A stretch of DNA of 64,000 nt from Belnapia rosea. GTDB taxonomy: Bacteria; Pseudomonadota; Alphaproteobacteria; Acetobacterales; Acetobacteraceae. Positions within the stretch are counted from its first letter, which is position 1. The number at the start of each line of letters is the position of its first letter. The stretch lies in contig NZ_FMZX01000012.1 of NCBI RefSeq assembly GCF_900101615.1, positions 1 to 64,000 on the forward strand, read 5' to 3'. A program made the position numbers and the translations under genes. The notes under the pieces were generated by a model. It did no database searches and had not been told where the DNA came from. It saw nothing but the letters and a program-made list of their open reading frames with translations. Below, piece after piece: positions 40,248 to 47,923 of this stretch.

Positions 40248-41198
40248 TCAACGGGGCAGTAGCAGGAACACCTCCGCCGGCTCCTGCATCAGCCCGGCCC
40301 GGGCCGCCGCCTCATGGCCCCAACCCCAGAAGAGGTCGCCGCGCGCCATGCCGCGGATGGCGCCCCCGGTATCCTGCGCCATCACGAGCCGCTGGATCGG
40401 GTGGCCGTCCAACGGGTCCCGCGTCACCAGGAAGACGGGTGCACCAAGTGGGACGATGGTCGCATCGACGGCGAGTGATCGCCCGGGCGTCAGCGGCACC
40501 CCGAGCGTGCCGATCGGTCCCGCTTCCGCATCCAGCCCGGTGACGGGGCGGAAGAACACATAGGCCGGATTCTCCCGCAGCAGCGCCGCCGCCTCCCCAG
40601 GCGGCGCAGTGCCGAGCCAGGCGCGAATCGCCTGCATGGACATGGCCTCGCGGGCGATGGCGCCACGCTCGATCAGGCTGCGGCCGATGGCGCGGTATGG
40701 ATGGCTGTTCCGCCCGGCATAGCCGAGCCGCAGGATTTGCCCATCCGGCAGACGCACCCGGCCCGAGCCCTGGATCTGCAGGAAGAAGGCGTCGACCGGG
40801 TCATCCACCCAGGCCAACTCCAGCCCCTGTCCGTCCAGCCCTCCCGCCTCGATGGCAGCCCGGTCGAACGCCCGCAGTGGGCCCTCGGGCGGCAAGGCGT
40901 GCAACGGCACCTGGTATTCCGCGCCCGGCACCTCCGCACCACGCAGCTCCGGCTCGTAATAGCCGGTGACGAGACCGGATCCGAGCGCATGGGGGCGGAA
41001 ATACTGCTCGAAGAAGGCGGCGGCTCCACCCGGCGGCACCAGCACCGCTGCGGCGCAGGCCTCGGCCCAAGGCGCGGCGAATTCCTGCGGCCCCGTCCGC
41101 CACCCTTCGCAGGAGCGCAGGAAGGGCGCGAGCGCCGCCTCAGGCGCCTCGCCCGGCCAGCCCGGCACGGAGTCCTCGATTCCGGCCCCGCCCAGCAT
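40248..41198 (-). CDS. mltA: Membrane-bound lytic murein transglycosylase A
   Basis: Peptidoglycan-cleaving enzyme, 316 residues from ATG 41198. MltA signatures are LVTGYYEPELRG (about 77-88), FFLQIQGSGRVRLPDGQ, RLGYAGRNSHPYRAIGRSL and the 3D-domain VAQDTGGAI-type motif read here as MAQDTGGAIRGMARGDLFWG, with a catalytic aspartate. The frame stays open upstream as RRDLKRALALLGLALMLGG, which would be a good export signal, yet no ATG, GTG or TTG is in frame there; the real start may be unusual. It follows the Tim44-like gene by 46 bases. Confidence 0.9.
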   Translation of the reverse strand: MLGGAGIEDSVPGWPGEAPEAALAPFLRSCEGWRTGPQEFAAPWAEACAAAVLVPPGGAAAFFEQYFRPHALGSGLVTGYYEPELRGAEVPGAEYQVPLHALPPEGPLRAFDRAAIEAGGLDGQGLELAWVDDPVDAFFLQIQGSGRVRLPDGQILRLGYAGRNSHPYRAIGRSLIERGAIAREAMSMQAIRAWLGTAPPGEAAALLRENPAYVFFRPVTGLDAEAGPIGTLGVPLTPGRSLAVDATIVPLGAPVFLVTRDPLDGHPIQRLVMAQDTGGAIRGMARGDLFWGWGHEAAARAGLMQEPAEVFLLLPR

Positions 41199-41244
41199 CA
41201 GGGCGAGGCCAAGCAGCGCCAGCGCGCGCTTCAGGTCACGACGC

Positions 41245-41919
41245 TCAGGCGGAGCGGGTGGCGACCAGCTTCCAGGTCGGGTCGGCCTGGCTGAGATCGC
41301 GCTGGAAGGTCCAGAGATCGGTAAGCTCGGTCACCGCATCGCTGCCGGTCACCACCTCGCCACCACGGCCCATGGTCATGTTGATCTGGTCGGTCACGAA
41401 GCGGACGGTGATGTCCGCGATGCTGCCGCGCAGGTCTGCCGCCTCGATCGCCAGCTCATGCACGGCACGGAGCTCGGTCCGCTGCGTCTCTCCGGCATTC
41501 TCACGCGCGGTGATCGCCTGCTCGAACCCGGCATAGGTGTCGTCGGAGAGCAGCGGCCGCAGCATCGTGCGGTCGCCGGCGCCGAAGGCGCTGACGATCA
41601 TGCGGAAGGCCGCCTCGGCACCGTCGAGGAAGCGGTTCGGCTCGAAGCTGTGGTCGATGCTGGCGATACGCGACAGCGCCTGGCCCGGCGGGGTGCGCGG
41701 ATCCGGCACGACATGCCGGCCGCTGCGGCCACCAGCCGGCACCTCCTCCGCCATGCCGTCGATCGTGGCGCCACGCGGGTCGAAGCCGGTCGGGCGTGCC
41801 TCCGGCTGCACCGGCCGCTCGAAGCCGGTGCGCTTGCCGAGCACGCTCCGCAGCCGCAGCACCAGGAAGGCCGCAATCATCGCAAACAGGATCAGATCGA
41901 CCGGAAAGCCGCCCGTCAT
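41245..41919 (-). CDS. Tim44/TimA family adaptor-like protein
   Basis: Inner-membrane-anchored protein of 224 residues. One N-terminal helix (GFPVDLILFAMIAAFLVLRLRSVLG) is followed by a linker and a C-terminal Tim44-like domain from about 85, including FLDGAEAAFRMIVSAFGAGD and a final DPTWKLVATRSA. Bacterial homologues of mitochondrial Tim44 are a typical alphaproteobacterial family, commonly placed beside mltA and secB as here. AGGAG is six bases before ATG 41919. The bacterial role is not settled. Confidence 0.9.
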   Translation of the reverse strand: MTGGFPVDLILFAMIAAFLVLRLRSVLGKRTGFERPVQPEARPTGFDPRGATIDGMAEEVPAGGRSGRHVVPDPRTPPGQALSRIASIDHSFEPNRFLDGAEAAFRMIVSAFGAGDRTMLRPLLSDDTYAGFEQAITARENAGETQRTELRAVHELAIEAADLRGSIADITVRFVTDQINMTMGRGGEVVTGSDAVTELTDLWTFQRDLSQADPTWKLVATRSA

Positions 41920-42071
41920 CATGGACTCCTTTTCACCTATCTAGGCGGGCCGCCTGTCCCCCGCAACGGCCCCAGGGTGAACCGGCCATAAACAATGCCC
42001 CATGAACGCCGCTTGCCCCTTCGCAACCGGGCCGCTATCGCCAGATCCCGACAAGTCCGGAGGAACGTCCC

Positions 42072-42650
42072 TTGATCCTGCTGCGCCACGGGCAGAGCGA
42101 GTTCAACCTCCACTTCACCGCCACCAAGCGGGACCCGGGCATTCCCGACCCGAAGCTGACCGAGCTCGGCCATCAGCAGGCCGAGGCCGCCGCTGAGGCC
42201 CTGGCCGGCGAACGCATCAGCCGCATCATCGCCTCGCCCTATACGAGGGCATTGCAAACCGCCGCCCCCATCGCCCGCCGGCGCGGCCTGCCGATCCTGG
42301 TCAACCCGACGGTGCGCGAGCGCTATGCCTTCACCTGCGACATCGGCTCGCCGCGCACCGAACTGGTGCTTGCCTTCCCCGATCTGGACCTCGCCCATAT
42401 CGACGAGGTCTGGTGGCCTGCCATCGAGGAGCCGGATCATGGCATCGAGGCGCGCGCAACCCTGTTCCGCGGCGAGATGTCAGCCCTGCCCGACTGGCAT
42501 GAGACGCTGGTCGTCTCCCATTGGGGCTTCATCCTGGCGATGACCGGCGAGCGGGTGATGAACGGCGAATGGCGCCGCTGCGACCCGACCGGACCCAGCC
42601 CGCAGGCGATCCAGTGGCGGGCGCCCCACGCCACCGTCGTCAAGCCCTGA
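42072..42650 (+). CDS. Histidine phosphatase family protein
   Basis: Phosphoglycerate-mutase-like phosphatase of 192 residues. The catalytic RHGQSE motif is at 5-10, directly after a TTG start, with the second catalytic histidine in TLVVSHWGFI (about 148-157). GGAGGAACGTCCC precedes TTG 42072, and no in-frame ATG allows the RHG motif otherwise, so the TTG start is well supported. The gene lies between the divergent Tim44-like gene and secB. Substrate unknown. Confidence 0.9.
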   Translation: MILLRHGQSEFNLHFTATKRDPGIPDPKLTELGHQQAEAAAEALAGERISRIIASPYTRALQTAAPIARRRGLPILVNPTVRERYAFTCDIGSPRTELVLAFPDLDLAHIDEVWWPAIEEPDHGIEARATLFRGEMSALPDWHETLVVSHWGFILAMTGERVMNGEWRRCDPTGPSPQAIQWRAPHATVVKP

Positions 42651-42703
42651 CAGGGCGTTGGGCGGCGTGCTAACCCGCCCCCCTTTCCGCGAAAGGCGTC
42701 CCG

Positions 42704-43192
42704 ATGTCCGACCTGCCGAATGGCCAGCCGAACGGCGACCCCAGCATGGCCCCGCAGGGCCCGCTGGTCCTGAACATGCAGTACACCAAGGATCTCTCCT
42801 TTGAGGTGCCGGGCGCCCCCGAGATCTTCGCCACCCTCCGCGAGCAGCCGCGCGTCGACCTCCAGCTCGACGTCCAGGCCCGCCCGATCCAGGAGGGCGG
42901 CAATGTCTTCGAGGTCTCGCTGCAGATCCGCGCCGATGCCCAGGCCGACAGCCGCGCCTGCTTCATCGCCGAGCTGGTCTATTGCGGCATCTTCACCGTG
43001 AACGTCCCGCCGGAGCAGCTCGAGCCGGTGCTGCTGGTCGAATGTCCGCGCCTGCTCTTTCCCTTCGCGCGCAACATCCTGGCCGACGTCACCCGCGACG
43101 GCGGCTTCCCGCCGGTGATGCTGGCGCCGATCGACTTCGTCGCGCTCTGGCAGTCCCGCCGGGCGGAACAGCAACCGGTCGGCATGGCCTGA
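42704..43192 (+). CDS. secB: Protein-export chaperone SecB
   Basis: Tetrameric chaperone of 162 residues that keeps Sec substrates unfolded and hands them to SecA. The core has LNMQYTKDLSFEVPGAPEIF (23-42), a strongly conserved SecB signature, followed by VYCGIFTVNVPPEQLEPVLLVECPRLLFPFARNILADVTRDGGFPPVMLAPIDF. AAAGG lies eight bases upstream of ATG 42704. Its divergent proximity to Tim44-like and mltA is a common alphaproteobacterial arrangement. A GC-rich hairpin follows its stop. Confidence 0.97.
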   Translation: MSDLPNGQPNGDPSMAPQGPLVLNMQYTKDLSFEVPGAPEIFATLREQPRVDLQLDVQARPIQEGGNVFEVSLQIRADAQADSRACFIAELVYCGIFTVNVPPEQLEPVLLVECPRLLFPFARNILADVTRDGGFPPVMLAPIDFVALWQSRRAEQQPVGMA

Positions 43193-43199
43193 CGCATCA

Positions 43200-43223
43200 G
43201 GCGCGGCCCCGCCCGGCCGCGCC
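43200..43223 (+). terminator. Hairpin after secB
   Basis: A perfect 9-bp stem GGCGCGGCC/GGCCGCGCC with a six-base loop begins eight bases after the secB stop. No T-run follows. It is a plausible factor-assisted terminator or 3' end. Confidence 0.5.
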
Positions 43224-43262
43224 ACAGCCCGGGCGTTCAGGGCCCAAGGGCGCTTGCAACAA

Positions 43263-43300
43263 TTCGTTCCGATATGATTATAGTTTGATATCGGAACGAA
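43263..43300. promoter_or_regulatory. Perfect 13-bp inverted repeat upstream of polysaccharide cluster
   Basis: TTCGTTCCGATAT (43263-43275) and its exact reverse complement (43288-43300) flank the 12-base AT-rich GATTATAGTTTG. The spacer holds TATAGT (43279-43284), a good -10, and TTGCAA lies upstream at 43254-43259, with 19 bases between. The right arm ends 10 bases before ATG 43311. The element thus straddles the likely promoter and is well placed as an operator; as RNA it could also fold into a hairpin at the 5' end. Neither T-run nor coding signal is present. Confidence 0.65.
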
Positions 43301-43310
43301 AGCCCTGCCC

Positions 43311-44516
43311 ATGCCGGTTGTCGAGGCGGCGCCGCCCGCCGCGCAGGTCCTCCGCCTTCTGCCGCGCCCCGAGCCGGCGCCCGAGCCGGCTGCGCGCATC
43401 CTGCTCTCCCCGCCGCATCTGACGGGGGAGGAGCTTCCCGGCCTCGCCACGACCCTCCAATCGGGTTGGGTCGCTCCCGCCGGCCCCATGCCTGCGGCCT
43501 TCGAGGCAGCTCTCGCCGAAGCCACCGGCATGCCGCATGTCGTGGCGCTGGCCTCCGGCACGGCGGCGCTGCATCTCGGCTATCGCTGCCTCGGCCTCGA
43601 GCGAGGCGACGAGGTCTGGACGGCGACGCTCACCTATGTCGCCACCATCGCCCCCGCCGTGCAGATGGGCGCCCGCCCCCGCTTCCTCGATGTCTCGGCC
43701 GGAAGCTGGACCCTCGACCCCGATCTCCTCGAGCGCGAGCTGGCTCGTGCCGCCCGCGCAGGCCGCCTGCCCCGCGCCGTCGTCCCGGTCGACCTCTTTG
43801 GCCAGAGCTGCGACCTCGACGCCATCGCCGCCCTCTGCGACCGCTGGGGCATTGCCGTGCTCTGCGACAGCGCGGAGGCGCTCGGCGCGACGCGCCGGGG
43901 CCGCCCGGCCGGCCAGGGCGCGCGGATGGCGGCCTTCAGCTTCAACGGCAACAAGATCATCACCGCCGGCGGCGGCGGGGCGCTGGCCTCGGCCGATGCC
44001 GCGCTGATCGCCGAGGCCCGCGGCCTCGCCCACCAGGCGAAGCGCCCGGCCCCGCATTACGAGCACGAGACCACCGGCTACTCCTACGGCCTCTCCTCGG
44101 TGCTCGCCGCGGTCGGCCTCGCCCAGCTTGCCGCGCTGCCGCAGCGGGTCACAGCCCGGCGCGCCGTCTTCGAGCGTTACCGCAGCGGCCTCGGCGACCT
44201 GCCCGGCATCACCTTCATGCCCGAACCCGCCTGGAGCCGCGGGACCCGCTGGCTGACCGCCATCCTGCTCGACCCCGGCCTCGGCGCACCGAGCCGCGAG
44301 GCGGCGCGCCAAGCCCTGGCCGAGGCCGGCATCGAGAGCCGCCCGGTCTGGAAGCCGATGCATCTCCAGCCCGCCTTCCGTGCCGCGCCGCGCGCCGGGG
44401 GCAGCGTCGCCGCAGACCTGTTCGAGCGCGGCCTCTGCCTGCCCTCGGGCAGCGCCCTCACCATCCTGCAGCAGGACCGCGTCATCGGCCTGCTGCGCAG
44501 CCTGTGGCGGCGCTGA
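43311..44516 (+). CDS. DegT/DnrJ/EryC1/StrS sugar aminotransferase
   Basis: PLP aminotransferase of 401 residues that makes amino sugars on nucleotide-sugar substrates. The N-terminal 30 residues are a Pro/Ala-rich extension. SGWVAPAGPMPAAFEAALAE, ALASGTAALHLGYRCLG (80-96) and VDLFGQSCDLDAIAALC are family marks. D186 (LCDSAEALGA) and K215 (SFNGNKIITAGGGG) are the PLP contacts; the FNGNKI form is typical of bacillosamine-type PglE aminotransferases. It is first in a four-gene cluster behind the large inverted repeat. A 4-keto-sugar made by the downstream dehydratase is the likely substrate. Confidence 0.93.
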   Translation: MPVVEAAPPAAQVLRLLPRPEPAPEPAARILLSPPHLTGEELPGLATTLQSGWVAPAGPMPAAFEAALAEATGMPHVVALASGTAALHLGYRCLGLERGDEVWTATLTYVATIAPAVQMGARPRFLDVSAGSWTLDPDLLERELARAARAGRLPRAVVPVDLFGQSCDLDAIAALCDRWGIAVLCDSAEALGATRRGRPAGQGARMAAFSFNGNKIITAGGGGALASADAALIAEARGLAHQAKRPAPHYEHETTGYSYGLSSVLAAVGLAQLAALPQRVTARRAVFERYRSGLGDLPGITFMPEPAWSRGTRWLTAILLDPGLGAPSREAARQALAEAGIESRPVWKPMHLQPAFRAAPRAGGSVAADLFERGLCLPSGSALTILQQDRVIGLLRSLWRR

Positions 44517-45707
44517 TTGCGCATCCTCTACCTGCACCAGCATTTCTCCACCCCCGGCGGAGCGACGGCGACGCGCAGCTTCGCCATGGCACGTGCGCTC
44601 GCCGCCCGTGGTCATGCGGTGACCGTGGCCTGCGGCGGCTATGAGGGTGCCGAGACCGGCCTCGCCGGCCCATTCCAGGCCGGACGGCGCGAGGGGGCGG
44701 TCGATGCCTTCCGCGTGGTCGAGTTCGCCATCCCCTGCGGCAACCGCCAGCGCCTTGGCGCCCGTGGCGCTGCCTTCCTCCGCTACGCCGCCCGCGCCGC
44801 CGGCCTTGCATTGCGCGGCCGCTTCGACCTCGTCATCGCCAGCTCGACGCCGCTGAGCGTCGCCCTGCCCGCCCTGCTTACCCGGCATGTGCGCGCCCTG
44901 CCCTTCGTCTTCGAGATCCGCGATCCCTGGCCGGAGCTGCCCCGCGCCATGGGCATCGGCAACCCCGGCCTCTGGTGGGCGATGGACCGGCTGGCGGATG
45001 CCGCCTGCCGTCAGGCCAGCGCCGTCATCGCCCTCTCCGAGGGCATGGCCGAGACTGCCCGGACCCGTGGCGCGCGGCAGGTGGCGGTCCTGCCCAATGG
45101 CTGCGATCTCGGCCTCTTCGGCCCGCATGTGCCGCCCTGGCGACCGGAGGGGATCCCACCCGACGCGATCCTCGCCGTCTATGCCGGGGCGCATGGCCCG
45201 GCCAATGGACTCGGCCAGCTGATCGAGGCCGCGGCCCATCTCCGCGACCCGCGCATCCTGGTCCTCCTGGTCGGCGACGGCGCCGAGAAGCCGCGTCTGC
45301 GGGCCGCCGCCGCGACGCTGCCGAATATCCGCTGGCTCGACCCGCTGCCGAAGCTGCGCCTCGCCCGGCTGCTGGCGGGCAGCCAGATCGCCCTGCAATG
45401 CCTGGCCCCGGTCCCGGCCTTCGCCGAATGGACCTCGCCGAACAAGCTGATGGATTACCTCGCCGCCGGGCTTCCGGTGATCGCCAATTGCGGCGGCCGC
45501 GCCGCCCGGCTGCTGGAGGATGGCCCCTGCGGCCTCACCACCCCGCCCGGCGATGCCGCCGCTCTCGCCGCCGCCATCGGGGCCCTGGCCGCCGACCCGG
45601 TCCGCCGCGCCGCCCTCGGGCGCGCCGGCCGTGCCCAGGCGGAGCGCCTATGGGACCGCCGTCTGCTCGCCAGCCGCTTCTGCGACATCATCGAGGCCGC
45701 CGCCTGA
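44517..45707 (+). CDS. Glycosyltransferase family 4 protein (WbuB-like)
   Basis: GT-B glycosyltransferase, 396 residues. The start RILYLHQHFSTPGGATATRSFAMARALAARGHAVTV is the WbuB-type acceptor domain. The donor domain has VLPNGCDLGLF, LVGDGAEKPRLRA and, near 300, FAEWTSPNKLMDYLAAGLPVIAN carrying the conserved sugar-nucleotide contacts. The start is a TTG immediately after the aminotransferase stop, without an obvious ribosome site, so coupling is likely. It would add a sugar during surface polysaccharide or O-antigen assembly. Confidence 0.9.
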   Translation: MRILYLHQHFSTPGGATATRSFAMARALAARGHAVTVACGGYEGAETGLAGPFQAGRREGAVDAFRVVEFAIPCGNRQRLGARGAAFLRYAARAAGLALRGRFDLVIASSTPLSVALPALLTRHVRALPFVFEIRDPWPELPRAMGIGNPGLWWAMDRLADAACRQASAVIALSEGMAETARTRGARQVAVLPNGCDLGLFGPHVPPWRPEGIPPDAILAVYAGAHGPANGLGQLIEAAAHLRDPRILVLLVGDGAEKPRLRAAAATLPNIRWLDPLPKLRLARLLAGSQIALQCLAPVPAFAEWTSPNKLMDYLAAGLPVIANCGGRAARLLEDGPCGLTTPPGDAAALAAAIGALAADPVRRAALGRAGRAQAERLWDRRLLASRFCDIIEAAA

Positions 45708-46783
45708 TGGAACTCCACCTCGTCGCCGCCGCCCGCCCCAACCTGCCGAAGCTCGCCGCCCTGTGGCACGCCCTGGCGGAGGCCGGGCTGCCGCTGCGCC
45801 CGGTGCTGCTGCATACCGGCCAGCACCACGACCCGGTGCTGTTCGGCGACCACCTTGCCGGCCTCGGCCTACCCGAACCGGACATCAGCCTCGGCATTGC
45901 CGGGGGCGGCCATGCGGCGCTGACCGGCCGCACCATGATGGCCGCCACAGCCTGCTGGGAGGCACGGCGCCCCGCCGCCGTGGTCGTTGCCGGCGATGTG
46001 GATGGGGCGCTTGCCGCCGCCCTCGCCGCCCGCAAGCTCGGCCTGCCGCTTATCCATCTCGAGGCCGGGCTCCGCTGCCCCGATGCCGACATGCCCGAGG
46101 AGATCAACCGCCGCGCCATCGACGCCATCGCCACCCATCACTGGGCGCCCGACCCGGCGAGCGCCGCGCGCCTCAGGGCCGAGGGGCATGGCGAGGTCCG
46201 CGCCGTCGGCAATGCGATGATCGACACGCTGCTCCGCCGCCTCTCCGCCGCCCGCGGCCAGCCGCTGCCGCCCGGCCTCCTGCCGGGCGGCTACGGCGTG
46301 GTCACCCTCCACCGCGCCGCCAATGTGGATGACCGGGCCAGCTTCTCCGGGCTGCTGCACGGCCTGGCCGCGGCCGCGCGCCTGTTGCCCCTGGTATGGC
46401 CGATGCATCCCCGCGCCGCCGCCCGGCTCGCGGCCCATGGCCTCGCCCTGCCCGCCGGCATCGCCCGCCTGCCGCCGCTCGCCTATCCGGCCTTCCTCGG
46501 CCTGCTCGCCCACGCCCGCCTGGTCGCCACCGATAGCGGCGGGGTGCAGGAGGAAGCGAGCCTGCTCGACCTGCCCTGCCTCACCCTCCGCCCCAGCACG
46601 GAGCGGCCGGTGACCCTCAAATCCGGTTCCAGCCGCCTCGTCCCGGCGCCTGCCCTGCCCGGAGCGGTGGCCGGCGTGCTGGCCGGGCGCTGGCCGCGCG
46701 CACGCCCAATCCCGCTTTGGGATGGCCAGGCCGGCGCCCGCATGGTCGCCCACCTCGCCCAGCAACCCTGGTGCGCGGCATGA
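45707..46783 (+). CDS. wecB: UDP-N-acetylglucosamine 2-epimerase (non-hydrolysing)
   Basis: Epimerase of 358 residues interconverting UDP-GlcNAc and UDP-ManNAc or a related sugar. It shows VAAARPNLPKLAALWHAL, TGQHHDPVLF, the PAAVVVAGDVDGALAAALAARKLGLPLIHLEAGLRCPDADMPEEINRRAID region, TLHRAANVDD and the C-terminal ATDSGGVQEEASLLDLPCLTLRPSTERP. These are the WecB signatures; the catalytic Asp/Glu/His residues appear intact. ATG 45707 overlaps the upstream stop. It supplies a sugar nucleotide to the cluster. Confidence 0.92.
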   Translation: MELHLVAAARPNLPKLAALWHALAEAGLPLRPVLLHTGQHHDPVLFGDHLAGLGLPEPDISLGIAGGGHAALTGRTMMAATACWEARRPAAVVVAGDVDGALAAALAARKLGLPLIHLEAGLRCPDADMPEEINRRAIDAIATHHWAPDPASAARLRAEGHGEVRAVGNAMIDTLLRRLSAARGQPLPPGLLPGGYGVVTLHRAANVDDRASFSGLLHGLAAAARLLPLVWPMHPRAAARLAAHGLALPAGIARLPPLAYPAFLGLLAHARLVATDSGGVQEEASLLDLPCLTLRPSTERPVTLKSGSSRLVPAPALPGAVAGVLAGRWPRARPIPLWDGQAGARMVAHLAQQPWCAA

Positions 46784-47916
46784 TCCTCATGCTCTCCGCC
46801 GCCCATCCACCGGACGACATCCGCGTGGTGCGGAAGGAAGGCGCGGCCCTGGCCGCCGCCGGCTGGACGGTGCGCCATCTGGCCCCCGGCCCGGCGGATG
46901 CGCCGCGGCAGGTCGCGGGCGTCGCCATCGAGACCTATCGCCGTGGGCCCGGCTGGCGAGGAAGGCTGCGGAACCTGCCCCGCCTGGCGTACCAGGCGGC
47001 CGAGAGCGGCGCCGCCATCCTGCATGCCAGCGAGCCCGATGCCTGGCTCGCCGCCCTCTGGGCCGCGCGGCACAGCGGCGCGCGCGTCGTGCTCGACGTG
47101 CATGAGCACTATCCCTCGCGCCTCGATGCCCGCCTGCCGCGCCCCCTCCGTCCGCTGGCCCGGGGGCTGCTCCGTCTCGGCTGCCGCCTCGCCGCCCGCG
47201 CCGCCGATGCGGTGGTAGTGGCCAAGGATGGCCTCGCCGGGGACTTCCCCGCCGCCCGCACCATCGCCGTCCGGAATTACGCCCTTCCCGTGACCCTCGC
47301 CCCCCGCGAGCACCGCCCCGGTCCCCCGACCCTGGTCCATGCCGGGGCGATGACCCGCAGCCGGGGGTGGCCCCAGCTCCTGGCCGCCCTCGCCCTCCTG
47401 CCGCCCGACACGCGCCTGCGGCTCATCGGCCGCTTCACCGATGGGTCAGAGGACGAATTCAGCGCCAAGGCCATGCGCCTCGGCCTCGCCCCCCGCATCG
47501 ACAGCCTCGGCTGGCACCCCCATGCCGAGGCGCTCCGGCTGATGGCCGAGGCCGATATCGCCCTCGTCCTGTTCCAGCCGGGCGAGCGCAACCACCAGCT
47601 CGCCCTGCCGCACAAGCTGTTCGATGCGATGCTGGCCGGCCTGCCGGTCATTGCCCCCGCCTTCGCCACCGAGGTCGCCGGCATCATCCGCGAGGCGGGT
47701 TGCGGCCTGCTGGTGGAAACGGCCGACCCTGCCGCCATCGCCGCGGCTGTCGCCACGCTCGGCGACCCGGCGCTGCGCGCCAGGCTCGGCGCCGCGGGCC
47801 TCGCCGCGGCGCGGGTCCGCTATGGCTGGGAGGGCGAGGCAGCCCGCCTCGTCGCCCTCTATCGCGATCTGGCTCCCCCAAGCGTCGATAGCCAAGCCGC
47901 CCTGGCCGTCCTATAG
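46780..47916 (+). CDS. Glycosyltransferase, group 1/family 4
   Basis: Second GT-B glycosyltransferase, 378 residues. The N-terminus MILMLSAAHPPDDIRVVRKEGAALAAAGWTV marks a distinct GT4 subgroup; VVLDVHEHYPSRL follows. The donor domain includes RLIGRFTDGSEDEF, LGWHPHAEALRLMAEADIALVLFQPGERNHQLALPHKLFDAMLAGLPVIA, with the E-rich loop replaced by a His/Gln pair (NHQLALPHKLFDAM), then C-terminal RYGWEGEAARLVALYRDL. The ATG overlaps the wecB stop by four bases. Sugar and acceptor are unknown. Confidence 0.88.
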   Translation: MILMLSAAHPPDDIRVVRKEGAALAAAGWTVRHLAPGPADAPRQVAGVAIETYRRGPGWRGRLRNLPRLAYQAAESGAAILHASEPDAWLAALWAARHSGARVVLDVHEHYPSRLDARLPRPLRPLARGLLRLGCRLAARAADAVVVAKDGLAGDFPAARTIAVRNYALPVTLAPREHRPGPPTLVHAGAMTRSRGWPQLLAALALLPPDTRLRLIGRFTDGSEDEFSAKAMRLGLAPRIDSLGWHPHAEALRLMAEADIALVLFQPGERNHQLALPHKLFDAMLAGLPVIAPAFATEVAGIIREAGCGLLVETADPAAIAAAVATLGDPALRARLGAAGLAAARVRYGWEGEAARLVALYRDLAPPSVDSQAALAVL

Positions 47917-47923
47917 CGGCGCA

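Noticed and set aside
43278-45398. 706-codon minus-strand frame across the aminotransferase and glycosyltransferase
   Set aside because: Shadow frame without motifs; it also runs into the promoter palindrome.
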